Source: Kitagawia praeruptora (taxonomy: Eukaryota; Streptophyta; Magnoliopsida; Apiales; Apiaceae). From it: a DNA stretch of 64,000 nucleotides. The stretch spans positions 72,829,001 through 72,893,000 of the forward strand of contig CM075349.1 in the NCBI GenBank assembly GCA_037693485.1, read 5' to 3'. The notes under the pieces were generated by a model. The model was not told where the DNA came from, did not search any database, and was given only the letters and a program-made list of their open reading frames with translations. The position numbers and the translations under genes are program-made. Below, piece by piece: positions 11,187-20,403 of this stretch (position 1 is the first letter of the stretch; each line of letters opens with the position of its first letter).

Positions 11187-11479
11187 AGCAAAAAGTTAGG
11201 GGATTTCAACCGGTTAAAATGAATATCAACCGGTTGTAGCCTGTTCAAAACTCTTATGGGCTGTCAACACAAAGTGGACTTTAAAAAGGCCCAACAACAC
11301 TAGGCTTGTTAAGGCCCAAGCAATTAAAGGCCTGTCATGGCCCAACCCATATTGATGAACCTAATTAAGGTTTTAATTTAAGGTCATATTGACCAAAAGT
11401 TGAGGCCCAAGTCAAAGACAATTAAGAGCCCACAAGGGGAGGCCCAGAATTAAGGCCCAAAAGCAAAAAGCAAAAGTTG

Positions 11480-12140
11480 TCTGAGGTCGTGACCGACGAC
11501 CTCATTTGGTAAAACAATTTCGAGCTCGATCAAACGACCTGGAAAGTCAAGTAAAGACCCATTTTGAGGTCGAAAATATACTGGGGCTAGCTCGTAATTT
11601 TGAGGTCGAAAAGGAATAGAAAGTCACCAAAAATCTATACGACTTGAAACCCATTTTGAGGTCGACATTCTTTGGAATTGAGATCGAAAGTCTAAGCTCG
11701 AAAATGAACTAGAAAATTTGGAAATTCCTAACGACCTAGGATTAAGTTTGAGGTCGTTTAAACATTATTTAAGCTCGTAAGTTTGAGGTCGTTTTTTCTT
11801 CAGTTGAGATCGTTAATTCCAGGTCGAAATTGAACTGGGAAAATGGGAAATCCATGCGACCTGGGACTTATTCGAGGACAAATCGAGGTCGTGAATCTCA
11901 GGTCGGAAAAGAACTAAAAAACGTGTAAAAAATACACGACCAGGACCCATTTTGAAATTATTTTTTCTTAAAAATGAGGTCGCAGGGCTGAGGTCGAAAA
12001 AGAGCTGTAAACTGAGCTCGAAGCTCACGACCTGGGGCCTATTTGAGATCGTTTTAGACTTATTTGAGGTCGAAAGAACGAGCTCGAAAATGGCTTAGAA
12101 TTCGAGGTCGTTCTGCACGACCTGGAAGCTGTTTTCAGCT
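11480..12140. repeat. G1 3' region: degenerate GAGGTCG / CGACCTGG array
   Basis: The words GAGGTCG, GGTCGAAA and CGACCT recur every 20-60 bp across about 650 bp in an irregular pattern (for example 11483, 11570, 11600, 11660, 11748, 11785). The array looks like a decayed tandem repeat. Tandem repeats in this part of Tat elements are known and can seed satellites. No coding function is seen. Confidence 0.6.
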
Positions 12141-12344
12141 CGAAAATGGCTCAAAAATCTGAGAAAAATAAAAACCCCGAATCCCGATTGTGATCCACGT
12201 AATTTCTGGAAAATTCGAAAGATTTTCTAAGGGATCTGGATCAAAAATACATTAATTTCTTCTCAAAATTTCCAGGTCAAAAATGATTTAGGAGACGTGA
12301 AAAATAATTTTACGCTCGAAGCGCAATCCAATATTTTTAAACCA

Positions 12345-12404
12345 GCACCATTTAGTGCCGTTAAGCACCGTTTAGTGCCATTAAACACCGTTTAGTGTCG
12401 TTTT
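12345..12404. repeat. Three tandem copies of a 20-bp unit in the G1 3' region
   Basis: The units start at 12345, 12365 and 12385, with the core ACCGTTTAGTGCC. More diverged relatives run on to about 12485. Confidence 0.7.
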
Positions 12405-12620
12405 ATGCCAGTTAACATTTTTTAATATTGTTTAAACATTTGTTTAAGGCTGATTAGCGCTGTATAGTGCCGTTTAACACCATCGTAAATGCGTCGGTCG
12501 CTCCACGCTTTGTATTAAGATGATATTGTTGAAAATACTCGCGTACGAGCAATAAACCCTGACCCAAGTCTCGAAAAAGACCATTATAACTTCAAGGAAA
12601 ACCTGATCAGTTTCCCTAGA

Positions 12621-12634
12621 AGTTGGGGGGCAAA
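12621..12634 (+). other. G1 3' polypurine tract
   Basis: AGTTGGGGGGCAAA sits directly before the 3' LTR and primes plus-strand synthesis in LTR elements. Confidence 0.85.
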
Positions 12635-13149
12635 TGATATGGGCTAAAAGTAAGCCCTAAAGACACATTTAATGTGGCATTAATTAGACCTAGAATGGTC
12701 CAAACGTGGGGCCCACCAGATGGGCCCAAACTCCAATTATAATATTAATTTCGTAATTAATATTTAGGGGTAATTAACAGCTGGGAGATACAAGTCAGAT
12801 AAAGACGATTATCTCTACAAAGAGTAACCTCCAAGCCACACAGTCATACAAGGAAACAGACTCCTACAAGGAAGGAGTCTAGAACCTTCCTCAAGGCTGA
12901 CTTGCCCACCAAGTCTCCTAACCCTACCCTAATTCTGAGGCTTCTCAGCCTATATAAAGGGTCAGACCCCTCAACTCAGAACTACGTTTTCTTGGCTTGA
13001 TTCTCTAATACAGAGATACGTAGGCATTCTGTAAGGACCGTTAGTCTCGAACGCAGAAGCAGCCATAAAAGCACGAAGCTCACGAACCCTAGCATTAAAT
13101 ACATCAAACCCTAGCCGCAATCTAATAACCTAGTTTTTATTCCACAACA
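12635..13149 (+). repeat. G1 3' LTR
   Basis: This 515-bp copy reads identical to 2352-2866. It is followed by the target duplication ACTGG at 13150-13154. Confidence 0.95.
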
Positions 13150-16100
13150 ACTGGTATCTGCTCGTCATGCTCAAAGCATACGAGACATCCGGACGAGTAC
13201 ATATCATTGCATACATGATAGATCCAATTGCTGAAGCATATGGAATCTTACTCATGCGGTCTTTATCATCCAATGATTTAGGACCATTCTCTTTTGAGAT
13301 CGTTATCCCATGAGATACAGGGACATATCCCCTTTTTGCATCTTGCATTCCAAAACGATGCAAAATTTTGTCAATATATGTACTCTGGCTTAAGCCGATT
13401 AATCTTCTTGATCTATCTCTATAGATCCTGATCCCTAATATATAGGTAGCCTCGCCCAAGTCTTTCATAGAGAAACTTTGTCCTAACCAAGTCTTTACAG
13501 CCTGTAGAGAAGGAATGTCATTCCCTATTATTAATATATCATCAACATATAATACTAGGAATGCCACATGGCTCCCACTAAACTTTTTGTAAACACATGG
13601 TTCATCCATGTTCTGAATAAAGCCAAAACCTTTGACTATTTCATCAAACCGGATGTTCCATCTCCGAGAGGACTGCTTCAATCCATAAATGGATCTACGC
13701 AGCTTACATACTTTTCCAGAATCCTTTGGATTTCTAAAACCTTCAGGTTGTGTCATGTACACATCCTCTTCAAGGATTCCATTAAGGAAGGCGGTTTTGA
13801 CATCCATCTGCCATATCTCGTAATCATAGTAAGCTGCTATTGCAAGCATAATTCTGATGGATTTTATCATTGCTACTGGTGAGAAGGTTTCATCATAGTC
13901 AATACCATGAATTTGTTTGAAACCTTTTGCAACCAGTCGAGCTTTATAGGTTTGTATATTACCTTCCATGTCGATTTTCTTCTTGAAAATCCATTTGCAC
14001 TCGATAGGTTTTACCCCTTCAGGTGGATCAACCAAAGTCCATACTTGGTTTTCATACATGGAATCCATTTCAGAATTCATGGCTTCTTGCCATCTCTTAG
14101 AGTCTGGTGAGTTCATAGCATCTTGATAGGTGAGAGGCTCATCTTGATCTATGAGCATCACATCGCCATTTTCAATTAGAAGAAATCCATAATTTCTTCT
14201 TGAATCATAGCGAGTCCTACTAGATCTACGAACGACCTGTGTTTCTTGAGCAGTGTTATCTTGTATATCTTGCTCATGCTCCATCTCAGGTTCAATGTTA
14301 TCAAGTGGTTCTCGATCTTCATCGAGATCTATTTTCCTCCCACTGTCTTTTCTAGAGACTAGCTCTCTTTCTAAAAATACAGCAGTTCGAGCAACAATTA
14401 CTTTGTTCTCTGAAGGATTATAGAAAGAATAACCCTTTGTTTCATTTGGGTATCCCACAAAAATACATTTTTCAGATTTTGGTCCAAGCTTGTCTGACAT
14501 TAGGCGTTTCACAAACGCTTCACATCCCCATACTTTCATAAAGGACATGCTTTGACATTTTTCTGTCCATATCTCATATGGAGTTTGTTGAACCGTTTTA
14601 GTAGGAACACGGTTTAGTGTATATGCAGCCGTTTCCAGGGCATAACCCCAAAAACTAATTGGAAGATCTGCTTGACTCATCATTGATCGCACCATGTCCA
14701 ACAAGGTACGATTCCTCCTTTCAGAAACCCCATTCCATTGTGGTGTTCCAGGAGGAGTGAGTTGTGATACAATACCACACTCCCTCAAATAGTTCTTAAA
14801 CTCATGGCTTAAGTATTCACCTCCTCGATCAGATCTTAGAGTTTTTATGCTTTCGCCAGTTTGCTTTTCTACTTCTGCCTTATACTCTTTGAACTTTTCA
14901 AATGCTTCGGATTTGTTCTTCAAAAGATACACATATCCGTATCTACTGAAATCATCAGTAAATGTAATGAAGTAGAAATAGCCACCCCTTGCCATCGATC
15001 TCATAGGACCACATACATCGCTATGTATTAGTTCTAGTCGTACGGTGGCCCTCTTACCTTGTCCGGTAAAAGGAGCTTTAGTCATCTTGCCTAGTAAACA
15101 AGCCTCGCATTCATCATATGATTCAAAATCAAACTGATCCAAGAAACCATCTTGATGTAACTTGGAAATGCGTTTCTCGTTTATATGGCCTAGACGACAG
15201 TGCCAAAGGTATGTTTGATTTGAGTCATTAGTTTTAAGTCGTTTGTTATTTATATTCAAGATAGGAGTATCTAAATTAAGAACATACAAACCGTTAAATA
15301 ACTGTGCAACACCATAGGTAATGTCATTCAAACCAAAAGAGCAACCATTGTCTTTAAAGGTAAATGAAAAACCTTTCTTGTCTAAACAAGAAACAGAAAT
15401 AATGTTTCTACAAATAGAAGGCACATACAAACAGTTTTCAAGTTCTAATATAAGCCCAGTGGGCAATGATAAACGGTAAGTCCCTACAGCCAAAGCAGCA
15501 ACCTTTGCTCCATTTCCAACTCGTAGGTCTACCTCTCCCTTAGTCAGTGCCCTACTCCTTTGCAGTTCCTGCACATTTATACAAATGTGAGAACCACATC
15601 CGGTATCCAATACCCAAGATGTAGAAGTAGACAAATTGACTTCTATAACATAAATACCTGAAGTAGAAGTTTGGCCAGCAGCCTTCTTCTTCTTCAGCTC
15701 TTCCAAATAAGCATGACAGTTTCTTCTCCAGTGTCCCGGTTTACCACAGTGGTGACAATCACCCTTTTCGACACCTCCTTTAGGCTTAATAGCCTTCTTG
15801 GGAGCAGAATTAGGATTGGCAACAGATTTGGATGCAATCCTCTTCTTATTGCCTTTCCACTTTCTTTTCCCTTTGGCTCCCCCTTTGTTCACCATCAGCA
15901 TGGGAGCAGGGGATTCCTTCTGAATGTTGGTTTCAGCAGTTCTTAACATGCCCAACAATTCAGTGGGTGTCTTATCTATCTCATTCATGTTGTAGTTCAT
16001 AACGAATTGAGAAAAGTTCTTGTTAAGTGATTGTAAGATCAAATCTATTTGAGCCTCCGGACCAATCGGGAAGCCCAAGGTACTTAGTTGTTCAATGTAC

Positions 16101-16522
16101 CCAATCATCTTAAGAACGTGTGGTCCAACCGGGTCTCGCTCTCCCTGTTTACAAGCATACAAAGCCTTGCTCGTATCATATCTCTCCTGGCGAGCTTGTC
16201 CCTCAAACATACTTTTGAGGTGCTCGATTATTTCATAAGCATTCATCAATTCATGTTGCTTTTGAATCTCTGGAGCCATGCATGCAAGCATTAGGCATGA
16301 CACATCAGTTGAGTCATCCAAATGCTTCTGATAAGCATTTTGCTCGGCACGTGTGGATCCAGTAGGAGGAGGATTTGGGTGAGGAACTTCAATGGCATAC
16401 AGCTTTCGCTCCTGCCTGAGGACAATCCTCAAGTTCCTAAACCAATCTAGGAAGTTTGTCCCTGTCAGCTTTTCCTTTTCTAGGACTGATCGTATCGAAA
16501 AGTGATTTGTGTTGTTTGCCAT
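13150..16522 (-). pseudogene. gag-pol: Copia-1 gag-pol, N-terminal part (gag, protease, integrase, most of RT)
   Basis: The reading starts at ATG 16522 and is open until the G1 insertion at 13150. Residues 1-250 are copia gag. A zinc knuckle CHHCGKPGHWRRNC is at 256-269. Protease has D-T-G at 306-308 (WVLDTGCGSH). Integrase follows, with HSDVCGPM, LRSDRGGEY and the Glu of GVSERRNRTL, and then RT with QMDVKTAFLNG and YVDDILIIGND. The last codons before 13150 continue in the piece at 1757-2351. The only visible lesion is the insertion, so the element was probably competent when G1 entered. The gag-pol is a single frame, as is usual for Copia. Confidence 0.93.
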
Positions 16523-18446
16523 TTATTATCTACAATTTTGTAAAAGCGCATAAAATGAGTTAGTTTGCATGTTTCGTAAAACCAATTATGTTCGAGTTGA
16601 TTTATAGCATATTCGTAATATACCTCCCACTATTTTTTATCAAATTAATAGCCCTTACTATCAATTCGGAAAATGGTTCCCATAAAACCTTTCTTAGTGA
16701 GCCAAGATCCATATTTCGTCATATTTTAAGTCAGCTTTGGCTTTCCTCTTAAATATGATTATTTAGGTAGACCGTTATGTCAATTATATCGTATATAACT
16801 CTTGGATAGCTTAGTGAACAACATATTGCTCCGATCTATCTAATAGATTTCACTAAACTCTATGCTTATAAGTTCATAATCCTATTATGACGACTTATTT
16901 AAGTTGGACCCAACAATAACAATTCAAGTAAGCTTGTTTACTTAATCACATCTCACCACGATAAAAGAGAAGCCCTTGTTTTGGCAAATCCACTCCTCAA
17001 TGATCTAGGATTTAATGAGTGTTATTTATTGGAAAGCATCTGTTTAACTTAATATTTCTTAAGGGATTTTTAGAAAAATTTAACGATCTTGATCGTTTGT
17101 TTAAATCTTAAATCGTTACAGATTTTATCTTGTTTAAACATGGCATATGTGTCGTATCTAATACATACATTCTAAATTATCCATACATCCATGCATCCAT
17201 ACATATATCTAATATATCCATGCATCATATGTAAAGTGCAGTTACGCAAAATTAAACGTGCGATGGTTATGGCCCGATCCTATGCGATCTTTTCGAGCTA
17301 ATGAAAAGATCAAGGTCAATCTATGGTTGTAATAACTAATTATTACAAAATTCTTCATTGCTTCCAAAGCCTCCATTGATTGCCTCCAAGCTCGTTTTGA
17401 AATACATTACAAAAGAACTCGAGTTGCATTCGAGATAAAATAATTACAAGAATAACGACATGCAAGTCGTATTTAATTATTACAGACCATAAATAAAATT
17501 ACAACATTTATTCTACGGGTCTTTAGGCCATAACCAATGCACCATGCTCATATAACAATTATAGACATCACATTAATCATGATCACATCGATTAATATTT
17601 AACTCCTTAATTTAAATACCTAATTATTTAAAAAGGAATTAAAATTAAAAAAAAAATCAAATTTAATTAATTAAATTCGAATTAAAATTAATTAAACTCT
17701 TTTAAAAAAAAATTAATTCGAATTAAAAAAAATTAAATTAAAATTAATTAAAAACAAAATTCGAATTTAATAATAATATTTAAATTCATAATTTGAAATA
17801 TATTATTAAAATTCGAAATTAAATTAATTAATAAAATTTTGAATTAATAATAATTTTTAAATCCATGATTTAAATATTCAATTATTAAAACTTTAATCAT
17901 TAAAAGCATTAGGAATCTAATGATTAAAACCAATAAGTTTTCTTTTTCTAAAGTAAAAGCTAAAAGAAAATTTTAAAAGAAAAAGTTTAGAATATTAAAC
18001 AAAACTAATCATCAACACAGCACTGAGCCGATCTGTCACACAAACACGCTGATGCGCATTCCTATCATGCGCAACGCGTACTGTTTACCAACGATGCACA
18101 TTCCTGTAATGCGCAACACCTGTATGTTTCTTATGACGCGCATTCCTGTAATGCGCAACACCTGTACTACAGCTTTTTCCCAGAAATTGCAGAAACTCCA
18201 GAAACATTGCAGATTGTATTTTAACAGTCCTGATCAGTTCTATAATCATTCTCATGATGTGTTTAACATATCTAACATATAGTACATCATCCAAAACATG
18301 TTATAACAATTCATAACATCATACAAACAATTATAACAATTTATAAATAATCTTTTGTATGTTAAAATGAAGCATGGCATAATTCAAAAATTCATGTATG
18401 TTTCATTTTCAAGAACACAACACCAAATCATCCTTTTATACATGTA
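16523..18446 (-). other. Copia-1 untranslated leader between PBS and gag
   Basis: About 1.9 kb without a supported ORF. The 17580-17990 part is an AATTAA-rich tract. The right end holds three 42-bp repeats with hairpins (18051-18174). The sequence CTCCCACT at about 16623-16630 repeats the core of the 3' polypurine tract, possibly by chance. Confidence 0.6.
18051..18174 (-). repeat. Three 42-bp tandem repeats, each with a GC-rich hairpin
   Basis: The units start at 18051, 18093 and 18135. Each holds GCGCATTCCTGTAATGCGC or a close variant, an inverted repeat with a stem of up to 8 bp and a 5-base loop. The site lies in the retroviral-type leader, 270-400 bp from the PBS. A role in RNA dimerisation or packaging is inference. 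Confidence 0.7.
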
Positions 18447-18458
18447 GCTCTGATACCA
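18447..18458 (-). other. Copia-1 primer-binding site, initiator-Met tRNA type
   Basis: The minus strand reads TGGTATCAGAGC one base after the 5' LTR. It is a perfect match to the common plant Copia PBS. Confidence 0.92.
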
Positions 18459-18459
18459 T

Positions 18460-20079
18460 TGTTGGAATTCGGGCATAATAACGCAGCGGATAATACGTAA
18501 ATAACAATTAAAAACGAATTCCAAAGCCCGGATCCATGTATAAAATGATGATCATGGTATTAAAAAAAAAAAATATTCTCAAGAACAAGATTGTACCTTG
18601 TTAAAGCTTTCCAATGGATGACAAATGGAGGTCCAAGCTTGTTGATCTTGAGAGCTAAAAGTGTTGATCTTGAGAGCTATACTTGCAACTCCTCCACCGG
18701 TATCCACACTTGAATGCTTGCTTGAATCGTCGAACGATTTCGCCACGGAAATTGGTACTAGCCAAAATAAATAATCCGGAATGTGTTCTTGACTTAGCTT
18801 AATTTTCTCTCTAGCTTCTCAACTGAAAATTTCAGTTTAGTTGTCCAAATGACTAGCCAACTCTTGGCTTATAAAGAGAAATAAAGTAAAATGGAGCCTT
18901 AAACAATTAGGCAATTTTTATTTAAACAAATCTTATTTATTTAAATAAATTAATTAAGTCATACTTAATTAATCAAATAAGTCAAGAAAATACATCTTCA
19001 AATTTTATCTTTAACTAATTAAGTCTCACTTAATTAATTTCATAAAATTCGAATTATTATTTATTATTAATTTAAAATCATAATTTAAATTATTATTAAT
19101 TTAAATTCATGAAATAAATTAATTTCCCTTTTAAACATTCTTTGTGTGTGACCCTGTAGGTTATTATTTCATTGGCAATAATTTTCTTCTTTAATAAAAT
19201 TATAAACAATAAGCGGCGTCTAGTAACACATTATTGCTACCCAATAAAACAATAATTAAATCAACGATTCAATTAACCTTTTATGACTAATGTTCCATGT
19301 AATATAATCCCTTTCAATCATGATATTATAGATTAAACTCGAGGCATGTAATGTGTCATCCTCTTCATAATTTAATCTTCATTTTCTTGATCGATGAGTA
19401 GACTATTTAATCAAATCAACATTTGAGCATGGCCATGCATTTCATAGTCTCACTCAAACAAGAGGTCGATAATATCACTCCTTTATCAGGAGATTTAAAT
19501 CCCATCTAGATCGTTCATATTTCTCACATGATTCATAATATATCCGATATTCACCTTTATCATTATCCGGCTAAAGATAACTTTTGACGAATTCAAAATA
19601 TATTAATTCTCATGTAGAATTATAACGACTTCAGGTCTAAGGATCATTACACCATTATCACTGTGAGAATACATATGACACATTTATTATTTACCATGAT
19701 GTATCTCACTGTGGGTCTGTCCAGTATCCTGTACTCGTACAGTTACCTATGCATTGCTTTTAGTATCTTCATACTTATGACCAATGAGATGTGGTCATCA
19801 GTCAATTATCATACTAGCCTCAGTGTATTATTATTGTCCTAATTAATAATAATACCCGGCTAGGGACATTTAAGAATATGATACGATCATTATATAATCT
19901 CATGTTCAAGTCACATACTTGCAACTATATAATTTGTATCAAGATTCTAAGGACATTTATTATACTTTATTTATTTCGCAGTAAATAAAGCCAATAATAA
20001 ACATATATATATCAAATATATAAAATCACTCAAACATAAATATAATATATACATTGCCTCTAGGGCACCAATACTAACA
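18460..20079 (-). repeat. Copia-1 5' LTR
   Basis: This 1620-bp copy pairs with 125-1742. It is followed by the target duplication CTTGG. Confidence 0.93.
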
Positions 20080-20084
20080 CTTGG

Positions 20085-20229
20085 GTGTAATGGATTGGAA
20101 TTATACGATGTGGGAGGTTTTCGATTGGAGATTTGTCGGGTTTCTTATATTGAAAGTCTACCTGAAAAGTGTTTAGGGGACGGGTTCCATGAGTTATGTG
20201 GTTCTTGATTTAAGATTTGAGGGGGGGAT
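20085..20229 (+). other. TRIM internal region, right part, with polypurine tract
   Basis: The last bases, TTGAGGGGGGGAT at 20217-20229, form a clear polypurine tract directly before the LTR start TGTTAGG. No ORF is present. Confidence 0.65.
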
Positions 20230-20403
20230 TGTTAGGTAGTGTACGTAAGAAGATAAGAGATAATTGTCTTGTATATTGAACAGTCAATTAACTCCATTAG
20301 TATGAGTCTTTTTGGTAATATCTAAAAACAAAATCACGCAAGCTCGATTCAAAACGGACAACATCTTACTATTGTGGATTTATGGCTTGCTAGCGGTCCA
20401 ACA
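20230..20403 (+). repeat. TRIM 3' LTR, complete
   Basis: 174 bp from TGTTAGG to GTCCAACA, preceded by a polypurine tract. The last 68 bp match 18-85 with about nine differences, so the TRIM is much older than the Copia inside it. Confidence 0.7.

Larger units (their letters stand above)
2352..13149 (+). mobile_element. G1, full-length Tat-type Ty3/gypsy retrotransposon
   Basis: This 10,798-bp element has two 515-bp LTRs that read as identical by eye and a target duplication ACTGG (2347-2351 and 13150-13154) inside the Copia-1 pol gene. The order is LTR, PBS, gag-protease-RT-RNase H-second RNase H-integrase, a 4-kb 3' region with an antisense gene and repeats, polypurine tract, LTR. A second archaeal-type RNase H before integrase and extra ORFs after pol are known marks of the Tat lineage. 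Identical LTRs, an open frame and clean ends point to a very recent insertion that may still be active. Confidence 0.95.
125..20079 (-). mobile_element. Copia-1, full-length Ty1/copia retrotransposon split by G1
   Basis: The two LTRs (125-1742 and 18460-20079) differ at roughly eight or nine positions by eye plus a short A-run indel. The target duplication CTTGG is at 120-124 and 20080-20084. The PBS lies next to the right LTR and the polypurine tract next to the left one, so the element is transcribed on the minus strand. Without the G1 insertion it is about 9.15 kb. The LTR ends are TGTTAG and CCAACA on the coding strand. Long LTRs and the RT/integrase motifs suggest the Tork/Angela-like part of Copia, but the lineage is a guess from memory. 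Confidence 0.93.
1..20403 (+). mobile_element. TRIM (terminal-repeat retrotransposon in miniature), split by a 20-kb nested insertion
   Basis: Positions 20-85 and 20336-20403 are near-copies of each other (shared core CGATTCAAAACGGACA). The right copy is a complete LTR (20230-20403), and the left copy is the 3' part of the 5' LTR, cut by the window edge. The internal parts are 86-124 and 20085-20229, about 184 bp in all, with a PBS-like site at the left and a polypurine tract at the right. These sizes are typical of TRIMs, which code for nothing and depend on other elements for all enzymes. The gap between the two parts is exactly filled by Copia-1, whose target duplication CTTGG is at 120-124 and 20080-20084. 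The family itself is not recognised. Confidence 0.75.

Noticed and set aside
13130..13149. End of the Copia-1 frame inside the G1 LTR
   Set aside because: These codons belong to the inserted G1 LTR and are not part of the Copia gene.
18051..18174. Possible CRISPR-like array
   Set aside because: Only three adjoining 42-bp units without distinct spacers, in a plant retrotransposon leader.
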